Shown: piece after piece, positions 1 through 5,114 of the stretch | Layout of the letters: each line of letters starts with the position of its first letter | How positions within the stretch are numbered: the stretch's first letter is position 1 | DNA from: Rhodoferax sp. | GTDB lineage: Bacteria; Pseudomonadota; Gammaproteobacteria; Burkholderiales; Burkholderiaceae_C | NCBI GenBank assembly: GCA_020048795.1 | Contig: JAIFMA010000115.1 | Location: 1 to 5,114, forward strand | Reading direction: 5' to 3' | DNA length: 5,114 nucleotides | Position numbers and translations under genes: made by a program | The notes under the pieces: generated by a model | Seen by the model: only the letters and a program-made list of their open reading frames with translations | Databases searched by the model: none | Told to the model about the DNA's origin: nothing

Positions 1-201
1 TTCGGTGCTTGAATTTTGCGCAAAAAATCAACTGCATTGAGCAACTGGTAACCGCGCATTTTCGTAATCTGATGCTCAGTTTCAAGCCAGCGTTCAAACG
101 TCAACTCGATAGGCTTGCCTTTTTCGTCGTCCTGTACCAAGTCCTGCCAGACTTTGAGGCGCTCAGCCCAACGTTTCCTGTTCGAGTTGATCTTCTGTCA
201 C
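1..201 (-). pseudogene. Broken hsdR-like gene start (type I restriction R subunit), followed by an unidentified open frame; runs off the window
   Basis: A GTG at 201-199 opens 12 codons reading VTEDQLEQETLG before a TGA at 165-163. This resembles the usual N-terminus of HsdR, the ATP-dependent translocase/endonuclease subunit of type I restriction systems (typically M-T-x-x-x-L-E-Q-x-x-L-x-W-L). A strong GGGAGGG ribosome-binding site precedes it, 14 nt after the fic stop, and Fic genes are often found inside hsd operons. The reading frame shifted by one base is open from about 170 to the window edge (56 codons, beginning WAERLKVWQDL and containing ELTFERWLETEH and MRGYQLLNAVDFL). It has coding-like composition, but I do not recognise it and it lacks its own start. 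The simplest reading is a deletion or frameshift that joined the head of hsdR to a later segment. Alternatively the 12 codons are a leader peptide for a gene starting outside the window. The hsdR identity rests on 12 residues only. Confidence 0.5.
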
Positions 202-205
202 GGTG

Positions 206-212
206 CCCTCCC
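206..212 (-). promoter_or_regulatory. Strong Shine-Dalgarno before the GTG at 201
   Basis: On the minus strand the sequence reads GGGAGGGCACCGTG, with GGAGG at 211-207 and a 5-nt spacer. It lies in the 14-nt gap after the fic stop codon. It is the clearest ribosome-binding site in the window and the main reason to treat the GTG at 201 as a genuine former gene start. Confidence 0.7.
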
Positions 213-215
213 AGG

Positions 216-1361
216 CTAGTCTGCCAGCAACGCAATATAGGCCGCGTAACTGTAGCTGCGGTTCTTCTTCTGCCCGGTCAACTCGGTCACGATACCCAAA
301 TCCTCCAGTACCTTGACCGCCGCATTCGCTGTGGGAAATGTGGTGCCCAACTTCTGGCGTACCTGGTCAATATTGAAGCGCGGCATCATAGGCAGCAGTT
401 CGAACAGGCGGTAACTGGCAGGCCCGGCTTTGGGCGATGCCAGCAATTTGCGGCGGTCTGCCGCCAACAAAGTGGCAATGACCACAATGCTGCGCTCGGC
501 CGCCAGTGCAGCCACAGCCACGCCTTCCAGAAAAAACGCCACCCAGCCCTCCCAGTCGCCTTCGGTACGTACATTGGAGAGGCACCGGTAATACTCGCTT
601 TGATGTTGCTTCAGGTAACCGCTGAGGTACATCAGGGGCTCAGGCAGCAACTGCCAATGCTCCAGCAGCGCAGCAATCAGCAAACGGCCAATGCGACCAT
701 TGCCATCCAGAAACGGGTGAATCGTCTCAAACTGTAGGTGAATCAAGGCTGTTTTGACCAACGCGGGCAGGGATTGAGAATCGTCGTGGATAAAACGCTC
801 CAGTTCGGCCAGCAAGTCAGGCACCCGCTCGGGTGGTGGTGGTACATAGACCGCGTTGCCAGGGCGCGTGCCGCCAATCCAGTTTTGCGAGCGGCGTAGT
901 TCACCCGGCTGTTTACCAGCACCCCGTGCGCCGTCCAGCAGCAATCGGTGGCCATCACACAGCAAGCGCACACTGATCGGCAGGCCGGCTGGATCTCGCA
1001 TTTGTGATTGCACCAGCCTAAACGCACGCAAGTAGTTGGTGACTTCTTCCACATCGTGCGTATTGCTGACCGAAAAACCGGCCTCCTCGTCAAATAAATC
1101 GACCAGCGTGGCTTGGGTGCCTTCAATTTGCGAGGTCAGCAGCGCCTCTTTTCGGATGGCGCTGTACAGCAGCCAATCGACCGATGGCACCAACCCAGCT
1201 ACCCCTGACAGCCGGGCCAGCGCCAGTTCGGCCAAACGGTTGGCCTCCACAAAGGATTCGGGTGCCAGCGCGGGCTTGACTGGAGGCAACGTGTACGGCA
1301 CAAAAGCCTGCACGGATTCGCCCAAAGTGGTGGAGATGGCATAGGTGCCGGTGCGGCGCAT
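216..1361 (-). CDS. Fic family protein, class II, with N-terminal inhibitory motif and C-terminal winged helix
   Basis: The 381-residue product is a complete Fic-domain protein, a family that mostly transfers AMP from ATP to hydroxyl side chains of target proteins. The motif HPFLDGNGRIGR is at residues 214-225, with catalytic His214, the Mg-binding Asp218 and the anion-binding Gly-Asn-Gly loop, so the enzyme should be active. The inhibitory motif (S/T)xxxE(G/N) is seen as TSQIEG at residues 76-81, upstream of the Fic core; this defines class II, with Glu80 expected to block ATP's gamma-phosphate. The probable flap lies around residues 160-176 (NWIGG to YVPPP). Residues about 310-381 look like a winged helix-turn-helix, suggesting DNA binding or autoregulation. 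The ATG at 1361 gives full length; its ribosome-binding site is weak (AAAGAGA about 12 nt upstream). The palindrome cluster just upstream could be its operator, and an hsdR-like start follows. The target protein cannot be inferred. Confidence 0.93.
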   Translation of the reverse strand: MRRTGTYAISTTLGESVQAFVPYTLPPVKPALAPESFVEANRLAELALARLSGVAGLVPSVDWLLYSAIRKEALLTSQIEGTQATLVDLFDEEAGFSVSNTHDVEEVTNYLRAFRLVQSQMRDPAGLPISVRLLCDGHRLLLDGARGAGKQPGELRRSQNWIGGTRPGNAVYVPPPPERVPDLLAELERFIHDDSQSLPALVKTALIHLQFETIHPFLDGNGRIGRLLIAALLEHWQLLPEPLMYLSGYLKQHQSEYYRCLSNVRTEGDWEGWVAFFLEGVAVAALAAERSIVVIATLLAADRRKLLASPKAGPASYRLFELLPMMPRFNIDQVRQKLGTTFPTANAAVKVLEDLGIVTELTGQKKNRSYSYAAYIALLAD

Positions 1362-1375
1362 GGTGTGAAAAATCT

Positions 1376-1432
1376 CTTTAATGGATGATCTTTATATTAA
1401 ATCGATCTTTAACATAAAGTCCTATATTAAAG
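1376..1432 (-). promoter_or_regulatory. AT-rich palindromic repeat cluster upstream of fic, probable operator/promoter
   Basis: Directly upstream of fic are repeated units of the form CTTTA-N3-TAAAG. CTTTAACATAAAG (1407-1419) is a perfect inverted repeat. CTTTATATTAAAT (1390-1402) has one end mismatch. A third unit (1420-1432) keeps only the right half, TAAAG. An isolated left half CTTTA is at 1376-1380. GATCTTTA occurs as a direct repeat at 1387 and 1404, and TATATTAAA at 1393 and 1423. The minus-strand TAATAT at 1399-1394 could be a -10 box, but I see no convincing -35. Evenly spaced palindromes before a gene with a C-terminal winged helix suggest autoregulation; this is inference. Confidence 0.55.
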
Positions 1433-1450
1433 AATATTTTCACAGATGCC

Positions 1451-1510
1451 TCAAGCCGCCCGTACCTCGGTCAGCAGGTCGGGGTGAAGTTGCTTGTTTT
1501 GCTTGTGGTG
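1451..1510 (-). pseudogene. Possible 3' tail of a lost gene
   Basis: After an in-frame TAG, 19 codons end in KQLHPDLLTEVRAA and a TGA at 1453-1451. The composition resembles a protein C-terminus, and the frame is closed just before the fic operator region. There is no start codon and I do not recognise the family. In a former hsd locus this spot would be occupied by hsdM or hsdS, but nothing in these residues proves that. It may be chance. Confidence 0.2.
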
Positions 1511-1643
1511 GGACTATAGCGAGTGCAGTGGCCGGATTTGATTCGCCTGGGCTGGCAGATGGTGCAAATGGGTTGATTTTTGTGGATTGGCTGGGTTGGA
1601 AAATTAGGTTCAATCGACTAATATTTCATAATATAAAAATATA
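1511..1643. other. Non-coding stretch with an AT-rich core
   Basis: I find no supportable gene here on either strand. The part at about 1617-1644 is strongly AT-rich (TAATATTTCATAATATAAAAATATAT on consecutive blocks), in contrast to the GC-rich flanks. It could hold a promoter or be the scar of an inserted element, but I see no clear -35/-10 pair, terminal inverted repeat or target-site duplication. Confidence 0.4.
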
Positions 1644-1787
1644 TCAAGACCGGTTAACTGAGCGCCAGAGGCTGTTCTGCGAGATGTACAGCGGCCCCGG
1701 ACGGCACTGCGGTGGCGGTGCGGCTTGCCGCCTGGGTGCCTGCTGAACTGCTTCCAGCTTTGTCAGTCTTGATTCAAGATTACTCAT
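1644..1787 (-). CDS. Small hypothetical protein, probably truncated
   Basis: The ATG at 1787 opens 47 codons. The N-terminus MSNLESRLTKLEAVQQ is a short amphipathic, coiled-coil-like helix, followed by a Pro/Arg/Gln-rich segment (PPPQCRPGP) and a tail that looks non-native (SLWRSVNRS). Small proteins starting with M-S-x-L-E-x-R-L-x-x-L-E are seen in phage and mobile-element operons, but I cannot name a family. The start overlaps the stop of the preceding fragment in an ATGA arrangement, typical of translationally coupled genes, which is the best argument that it was once real. No ribosome-binding site of its own is evident. The tail entering the AT-rich block suggests the original C-terminus was lost. 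Confidence 0.4.
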   Translation of the reverse strand: MSNLESRLTKLEAVQQAPRRQAAPPPQCRPGPLYISQNSLWRSVNRS

Positions 1788-1861
1788 GGCGTGTCGTTCA
1801 AAGGTGATGACACGAACTGAACGCGAGCGGTGTGCCCCTTGTAGTCCGGCTCAATGCCAAC
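1784..1861 (-). pseudogene. Unidentified 3' gene fragment overlapping the next small ORF by ATGA
   Basis: Following the TGA of the 29-codon ORF and in the same frame, 25 codons run to a TGA at 1786-1784. They include IEPDYKGHTARVQFVSSPL. They read like the C-terminal end of a folded protein (charged, beta-like YKGHTARVQFV), and the stop overlaps the next ATG. No start codon is present. I do not recognise the family. It probably is the surviving 3' end of a gene whose front was deleted. Confidence 0.3.
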
Positions 1862-1951
1862 TCAGGCAGCCAGCACCTCAATCACCGAATTCGGATTGTG
1901 CGCAATGGCCTCCAGCAAACCGCGTTTGACGCTGTCGAATCCAGTGCTCAT
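1862..1951 (-). pseudogene. 29-codon remnant of an HTH antitoxin-like gene with its middle missing
   Basis: The ATG at 1951, 5 nt after the stop of the HigA-type gene, opens 29 codons. The first part, MSTGFDSVKRGLLEAI, resembles the N-terminus of short XRE-type antitoxins (F-x-S-I-K-x-G-L-x-E-A-I). The last part, AHNPNSVIEVLAA, resembles their C-terminus (I-x-x-N-P-x-x-V-x-x-x-L). Normally about 60 residues with the helix-turn-helix lie between them. The similar stretches LLEAIAH-like in both ends could have recombined and collapsed the gene in frame. If translated, the peptide would lack DNA-binding residues. The resemblance is from memory of the family and not from an alignment. A chance ORF is the alternative. 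Confidence 0.45.
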
Positions 1952-1956
1952 TTTGC

Positions 1957-2256
1957 TCAGGCGTGCGCAGGTGTCACACTCAAGCGCAGCCCAACAGCGG
2001 CCAGCACCTTGTGAACCGTGGACAACGTGGGGTTGCCACTGGCGCTCAGTGCCTTGAATAGTGTTTTGTCACCCATATCGGCACGCCGTGCCACTTCGGC
2101 CATGCCGTGGGCTTTGGCCACTTGTCGCAGCGCCACCAGCAGTGCAGCGGGGTCGTCCTGCTCCATCACGGCCTCGATGTAGGCGGCAGCCTCGGCAGGG
2201 TCTTTCATGGTCTTGACCAGGTAGTCATCAAAACTTGCGTCACGCGATGCATTCAT
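1957..2256 (-). CDS. HigA-type antitoxin (putative addiction-module antidote protein)
   Basis: The 99-residue product fits the family of chromosomal addiction-module antidote proteins (TIGR02684-like), which bind a RelE/HigB-fold mRNA-cleaving toxin and repress their own operon. Diagnostic features in order are FDDYLVKTMKDPAEAAAYIE (residues 9-28), the DDPAALLVALRQVAKAHGM segment (34-52), a helix-turn-helix (about 52-70, with GDKTLFKAL) and the GNPTLSTVHKVLAAVGL signature (74-90). The length is usual for the family. The ATG at 2256 is chosen by comparison with family N-termini; an in-frame ATG at 2276 would add MDEKRET, which I assign to the toxin remnant. The Shine-Dalgarno is weak. In intact modules the toxin gene lies just upstream; here only a degraded piece does, so the antitoxin seems orphaned. 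An antitoxin can persist as a repressor or as protection against related modules. Confidence 0.82.
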   Translation of the reverse strand: MNASRDASFDDYLVKTMKDPAEAAAYIEAVMEQDDPAALLVALRQVAKAHGMAEVARRADMGDKTLFKALSASGNPTLSTVHKVLAAVGLRLSVTPAHA

Positions 2257-2276
2257 GGTTTCACGCTTTTCGTCCA

Positions 2277-2382
2277 TGTAGTCGTGTCCATCGTAATGCC
2301 GGGCCTGCACTCCGCTGATGCCGTGACCCACCGGAGCGCACAAATCGCCCGAATTCCCGATCCACACTGGGGTGCTTGTCAG
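2277..2382 (-). pseudogene. Degraded HigB/RelE-type toxin remnant
   Basis: In the frame of the antitoxin and immediately upstream, after a TAG at 2385-2383, the translation includes IGNSGDLCAPVGHGIS, then QARHYDGHDY. This matches the core of HigB-type toxins (Gp49-like, PF05973 family), where G-N-x-G-D-x-x-P-V-G-x-G-I-S-E-x-R-I-x-Y-G-x-G-Y-R-V-Y is typical. The alignment needs an extra residue after GD and shows substitutions in the E-x-R-I and Y-G-P-G-Y segments. The N-terminal third, with the F-x-x-W-L element, is absent. The C-terminal V-L-L-C-G-G-D-K block has been deleted, so the frame runs straight into the antitoxin start. No active toxin can come from this. The match is by eye to the family consensus. 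Confidence 0.55.
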
Positions 2383-2469
2383 CTAGGTCTTTGCAGCGAA
2401 AAACCTTGGCTTGCGGTCTCGGTATGGGCACTGACTGTGCCGTGAAAAACTGCAATAGGCAGTGGACGC

Positions 2470-2489
2470 TAAACGATTCCCGTCGTTTA
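2470..2489 (-). terminator. Hairpin at the 3' end of the carbamate kinase gene, possible operon end
   Basis: A perfect 7-bp inverted repeat (TAAACGA / TCGTTTA, arms 2483-2489 and 2470-2476, 6-nt loop) starts at the TAA stop of the carbamate kinase. It marks the end of the metabolic operon, but the stem has only two G-C pairs and no T-run follows immediately on the minus strand. It may be an mRNA 3'-stabilising hairpin rather than an intrinsic terminator. Confidence 0.4.
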
Positions 2490-3416
2490 TCCAATCACCG
2501 TACCGGTCTTGCCTTCAATACCGTCCTTGGCGGTTGTCAATTTGGTAATGAGTGCCTGACGACCCGGCCGAGAGGCGGCAAATGACAAGGCGGCCTCGAC
2601 CTTGGGCAACATCGAGCCTTTGGCGAAATGACCTTGCGCTGCATAGTCCCGCGCTTGCTCGACGCTCAGACGATTTAGCCACTGCTGATTTGGCTTGCCA
2701 AAATTGATGGCAACCTTTTCCACGGCCGTCAGGATGATCAACAAGTCGGCATCAATCAGCTCACCGAGCTTGGCGCTGGCCCAGTCTTTGTCGACGACGG
2801 CCGACGCACCTTTCAAGTGATTACCTTGGCGGATCACCGGTATGCCACCACCGCCCACAGTGATGGCGATTTGCCCGGCCTGCAGCAAGGCCCGCACCGT
2901 TTCCTTTTCAACCACGTCAACGGGCTTGGGTGAAGCCACCACCTGACGATAGCCACGCCCGGCATCCTCCTTCATGTGCGCGCCTTTGGCGATCATCACT
3001 TCGGCTTCGTCTTTGGTAAAAAAGGACCCAATTGGCTTGCTCGGGTCAGCGAATGCCGGGTCGTTGGCATCCACCACGACTTGTGTGATCAAGGTGACCA
3101 CCGGCTTGTCAATGCCCCTATTTAGCAGTGTTTCACGCAAGGCATTTTGCAAGTCGTAACCGATGTATCCCTGACTGAGTGCGACGCACACCGACATCGG
3201 CAGGATCGGGGAATGCACCGAGGTCTTGGAGGCTGCCTCGAAGGCGACCTCGATCATGCCGACCTGGGGGCCGTTGCCATGGGTGATGACAAGTTCATGA
3301 CCCTGTTCGATCAGGTCAGCGATCGCGTTGGAAGAGGTCTGCACGGCAACCATTTGCTCGGTCAGGGATTCGCCCAGGGCGTTGCCGCCCAGCGCCAAAA
3401 TAATCTTTTTGCCCAT
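2487..3416 (-). CDS. yqeA: Carbamate kinase (YqeA/ArcC family)
   Basis: The 309-residue cytoplasmic enzyme interconverts carbamoyl phosphate plus ADP with carbamate (CO2 and NH3) plus ATP; in catabolic settings it makes ATP. Amino-acid-kinase signatures are all present: LALGGNAL (residues 7-14), THGNGPQVG (45-53), the carbamate-kinase stretch SQGYIGYDLQNALRE (81-95), KPIGSFF (127-133), VGGGGIPV (187-194), DKDWASAKL (209-217, nucleotide site) and KGSMLPKVEAA (266-276, with the conserved Lys272). The length is that of the E. coli YqeA protein (about 310 residues), and large stretches agree with what I recall of it, so yqeA is preferred to arcC, which belongs to arginine deiminase operons. The ATG at 3416 lies 5 nt after the hyuA stop, so translation is probably coupled. 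The substrate is presumably supplied by ureide or carbamoyl transfer reactions of the same pathway. Confidence 0.95.
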   Translation of the reverse strand: MGKKIILALGGNALGESLTEQMVAVQTSSNAIADLIEQGHELVITHGNGPQVGMIEVAFEAASKTSVHSPILPMSVCVALSQGYIGYDLQNALRETLLNRGIDKPVVTLITQVVVDANDPAFADPSKPIGSFFTKDEAEVMIAKGAHMKEDAGRGYRQVVASPKPVDVVEKETVRALLQAGQIAITVGGGGIPVIRQGNHLKGASAVVDKDWASAKLGELIDADLLIILTAVEKVAINFGKPNQQWLNRLSVEQARDYAAQGHFAKGSMLPKVEAALSFAASRPGRQALITKLTTAKDGIEGKTGTVIG

Positions 3417-3421
3417 GGTGT

Positions 3422-4840
3422 TCAGACCCCCGTAGTTGAGTTGAAAGGACCGTGTTGAACCAGCGCCAAGTCAAAAGGCTTGCGCGCCAAAAATTGCCCG
3501 GCACCGGCCGCGCCGGTGAATTGACCTTCGTGGGCGACCACTTTGCCACGGCTGAGGGTGGTCACCAGCGTGCCCTGGCACGACATGCCTTCGTAAGGGG
3601 AATAGTCAGCGTTGTCATGCATGTCGCTGTGGCGCAGGGTATGGCTGCGCCGTGGGTCGATGATGACGATGTCGGCATCGGCACCAACGGCCAGGTTGCC
3701 CTTGCGTGGCCACAGGCCAAACAGCTTGGCCGGCATCGTGCTGGTCAAATCCACGTAGCGCGAAACCGAAATCCGCTCGCGCATCACACCTTCAGAGAAC
3801 AGCAGCGCCATCCGGTTTTCGACTCCTGGCAGCCCGTTCGGGCAGCGCGAAAAGTCGTTTTGCGCCATCTGCTGGCGCTGTTGGTACGGGAAGGTGCAGT
3901 GATCGGTAGCCACCGTGTCAATACTGCCGTCGATCAAGCCACCCCATAGCTTTTCTAGCTCACTGCGGAGACGCAACGGTGGGCTCAGGATGTATTTCAA
4001 CCCGTCTTCGCGCAGGTAGTTGCTTTCATCGAGCAGCAAATACTGCGGGCAGGTCTCGACCCACACCGGCTGATTGGCAACACGTGCCAGTCGCAGGTAA
4101 TCCAGCCCCAGCCCGTTTGACAGATGGACGATGTAAAGCGGTGCATCGCCAGCCAGGCGAGCCAGGTTGACCATCCGCGCGATAGCTTCGGCTTCGCACT
4201 CCAGCGGTCGGCTGCGTGCGTGATTGATGGGCGCACCGTGGCCCGCAGCCAGCAACTGCGTGCGCCGGGCAGCGATGGCGGCATCATTTTCCGGATGGAC
4301 CGTCGTCAATGCGCCGATCTGACCCAGGCGTGTCAAGGCCCGCAAGGCATCGGTATCGTTGAGCTTATACCCGTAGGTCAGGTAAAACTTGAAACTGGAA
4401 ATGCCCTCGTCTTTCACCAAGGCGAGCATTTCCTCCAGAATTTGCTCATCCACATGCTGGATCACGCTGTGGAAGCTATAGTCAATCACTGCCTGGCCCG
4501 CAGCGGCGCGGTGATAGACCGCCAACTGATGGTGCAGACTGCACCCGGCGGGGCCAAAGCCCATGTGGTCGATGATGGTCGTGGTACCGCCACAGGCCGC
4601 CGCCCGTGTGCCGCTGAAAAAATCATCGCAACTGCGGGCGATACCGACATCGATGTTGAAATGTGTGTGCACATCAATGCCGCCGGGCAGCACGTAGCAG
4701 CCAGCCGCGTCGATCACTTCCGCACCATCGACTGCCAGGTCCTGCCCAACTGCGCTGATGCACCCGTCGTGAATCAGCAAATCCGCTTGGAACGCCCCTT
4801 CGGCGCTGACCACCGTACCGTTTTTGATGAGTCGTTTCAT
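3422..4840 (-). CDS. hyuA: D-hydantoinase/dihydropyrimidinase family amidohydrolase
   Basis: The 472-residue protein belongs to the cyclic amidohydrolases, which open hydantoin or dihydropyrimidine rings to N-carbamoyl acids in the cytoplasm. The binuclear metal site is complete: DVHTHF with His58 and His60, the carboxylated lysine Lys151 in SSFKFYLTY, His182 (TTVHPEND), His239 (IVHLSN) and Asp313 (VATDHCTF). The substrate loop CPNGLPGVENR follows. Long stretches agree with the E. coli HyuA/YgeZ phenylhydantoinase (for example SCDDFFSGTRAAACGGTTT), so orthology is likely. The ATG at 4840 gives the family N-terminus MKRLIKNGTVV; an upstream in-frame TTG at 4873 would add 11 atypical residues and overlap the preceding gene. 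It begins 5 nt after the ammonia-lyase stop and has no clear Shine-Dalgarno, implying translational coupling. The physiological substrate is not known from sequence. Confidence 0.95.
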   Translation of the reverse strand: MKRLIKNGTVVSAEGAFQADLLIHDGCISAVGQDLAVDGAEVIDAAGCYVLPGGIDVHTHFNIDVGIARSCDDFFSGTRAAACGGTTTIIDHMGFGPAGCSLHHQLAVYHRAAAGQAVIDYSFHSVIQHVDEQILEEMLALVKDEGISSFKFYLTYGYKLNDTDALRALTRLGQIGALTTVHPENDAAIAARRTQLLAAGHGAPINHARSRPLECEAEAIARMVNLARLAGDAPLYIVHLSNGLGLDYLRLARVANQPVWVETCPQYLLLDESNYLREDGLKYILSPPLRLRSELEKLWGGLIDGSIDTVATDHCTFPYQQRQQMAQNDFSRCPNGLPGVENRMALLFSEGVMRERISVSRYVDLTSTMPAKLFGLWPRKGNLAVGADADIVIIDPRRSHTLRHSDMHDNADYSPYEGMSCQGTLVTTLSRGKVVAHEGQFTGAAGAGQFLARKPFDLALVQHGPFNSTTGV

Positions 4841-4845
4841 TGGTT

Positions 4846-5114
4846 TTATGCGCAGGGGTGGCGGCCCGCCCAAACTACATCACGATAACCCCGTTGGTCG
4901 GTGTCGCCCTCTGTGCTGATCAGCAACACGACTGAGTTTTTATCCAGCTTGAATTGGCGCAACAGTGCCTGGCGGTCGGGTGCGAATTGAACCGCCGCTA
5001 ACACGCCCATGCCAATCGCGCCGGACTCGCCTGAGACGATGCGCGGGTCATCGTCAAGCGGGTTGCCCAGCACACGCATGCCCAAGGCAGCCATGTTGTC
5101 GGCACACGATACGA
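4846..5114 (-). CDS. dpaL: Diaminopropionate ammonia-lyase, 3' end (partial)
   Basis: Only the last 88 or so codons are in the window; the start lies beyond 5114. The enzyme is a PLP-dependent fold-type II lyase that converts 2,3-diaminopropionate to pyruvate and two ammonia. The visible part begins SCADNMAALGMRVLG, then DDDPRIVSGESGAIGMGVL and VVLLISTEGDTDQRGY, which are characteristic C-terminal segments of YgeX/DpaL. The SGESGA motif sits where related fold-type II enzymes have E-P-S-G-A near the cofactor ring. The PLP lysine is outside the window. The gene ends in TAA at 4848-4846, 5 nt before hyuA, the same neighbourhood as E. coli ygeX but with ygeY missing between. The operon promoter must be upstream of the window. 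Confidence 0.93.
   Translation of the reverse strand, partial: VSCADNMAALGMRVLGNPLDDDPRIVSGESGAIGMGVLAAVQFAPDRQALLRQFKLDKNSVVLLISTEGDTDQRGYRDVVWAGRHPCA

Noticed and set aside
9..737. Plus-strand 242-codon open frame
   Set aside because: It lies antisense to the well-supported fic gene and the hsdR-like remnant; its translation shows no recognisable motif and has shadow-like composition (rich in Gln, Arg, Leu).
1617..1650. Promoter in the AT-rich block
   Set aside because: Several TATA-like hexamers are present, but none has a convincing -35 at the right distance and no supported gene lies downstream on the plus strand.
1381..1746. Plus-strand 121-codon open frame starting in the AT-rich region
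   Set aside because: Its start lies inside the palindromic operator region, there is no ribosome-binding site, and the translation is low in recognisable structure; it is opposite the small minus-strand ORF.
2427..2441. Small inverted repeat GGCAC-N5-GTGCC as a terminator
   Set aside because: The stem is only 5 bp, no T-run follows on the minus strand, and such repeats are expected by chance in GC-rich DNA.
2261..2494. Minus-strand 77-codon open frame starting just past the carbamate kinase stop
   Set aside because: It covers the toxin-remnant region in another frame and shows no family signature. A frameshifted N-terminal part of the toxin could be hidden here, but I cannot align it.
4841..4873. 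Upstream TTG start for hyuA adding 11 residues
   Set aside because: The added residues (MGGPPPLRIKP) are absent from the family N-terminus, would overlap the ammonia-lyase end, and TTG is a poor start compared with the ATG at 4840.
4124..4888. Plus-strand 254-codon open frame
   Set aside because: It is the antisense shadow of hyuA, whose metal ligands and full-length match leave no doubt about the coding strand.

Overview
The window looks like part of a mesophilic betaproteobacterial chromosome, Comamonadaceae/Rhodoferax-like. That is inferred from moderate-to-high GC, codon use and gene content; I could not run a taxonomic search. Every convincing gene lies on the minus strand, so transcription runs from position 5114 towards position 1.

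Right half (5114 to about 2487): a compact metabolic operon. In transcription order it holds the 3' end of a diaminopropionate ammonia-lyase gene (dpaL/ygeX), a complete D-hydantoinase/dihydropyrimidinase gene (hyuA/ygeZ) and a complete carbamate kinase gene (yqeA/arcC-like). Both intergenic gaps are only 5 nt. The gene set matches the E. coli ygeW-ygeX-ygeY-hyuA-yqeA cluster, but hyuA follows ygeX directly, without the ygeY peptidase between them. The likely theme is catabolism of nitrogen-rich compounds (diaminopropionate, cyclic ureides) ending in carbamoyl phosphate and ATP. A perfect 7-bp hairpin overlaps the carbamate kinase stop codon.

Middle (about 2490 to 1440): an accessory stretch that reads as a graveyard of small genes. 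It contains a degraded HigB/RelE-type toxin remnant, an apparently intact HigA-type antitoxin gene, a 29-codon ORF that resembles the two ends of another HTH antitoxin joined with the middle missing, two short overlapping ORFs of unknown origin, and the possible 3' tail of another gene. No complete toxin is visible, so the antitoxin looks orphaned.

Left part (about 1432 to 1): an AT-rich cluster of 13-nt palindromic repeats, probably operator/promoter, precedes a full-length class II Fic protein with a C-terminal winged-helix-like domain. Fourteen nucleotides after fic, a strong ribosome-binding site and a GTG start open a gene whose first 12 codons look like a type I restriction subunit HsdR. 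It stops at once, and another frame stays open to the window edge. This suggests a former hsd-fic-hsdR locus broken by deletion.

I see no RNA gene, CRISPR array or transposase.
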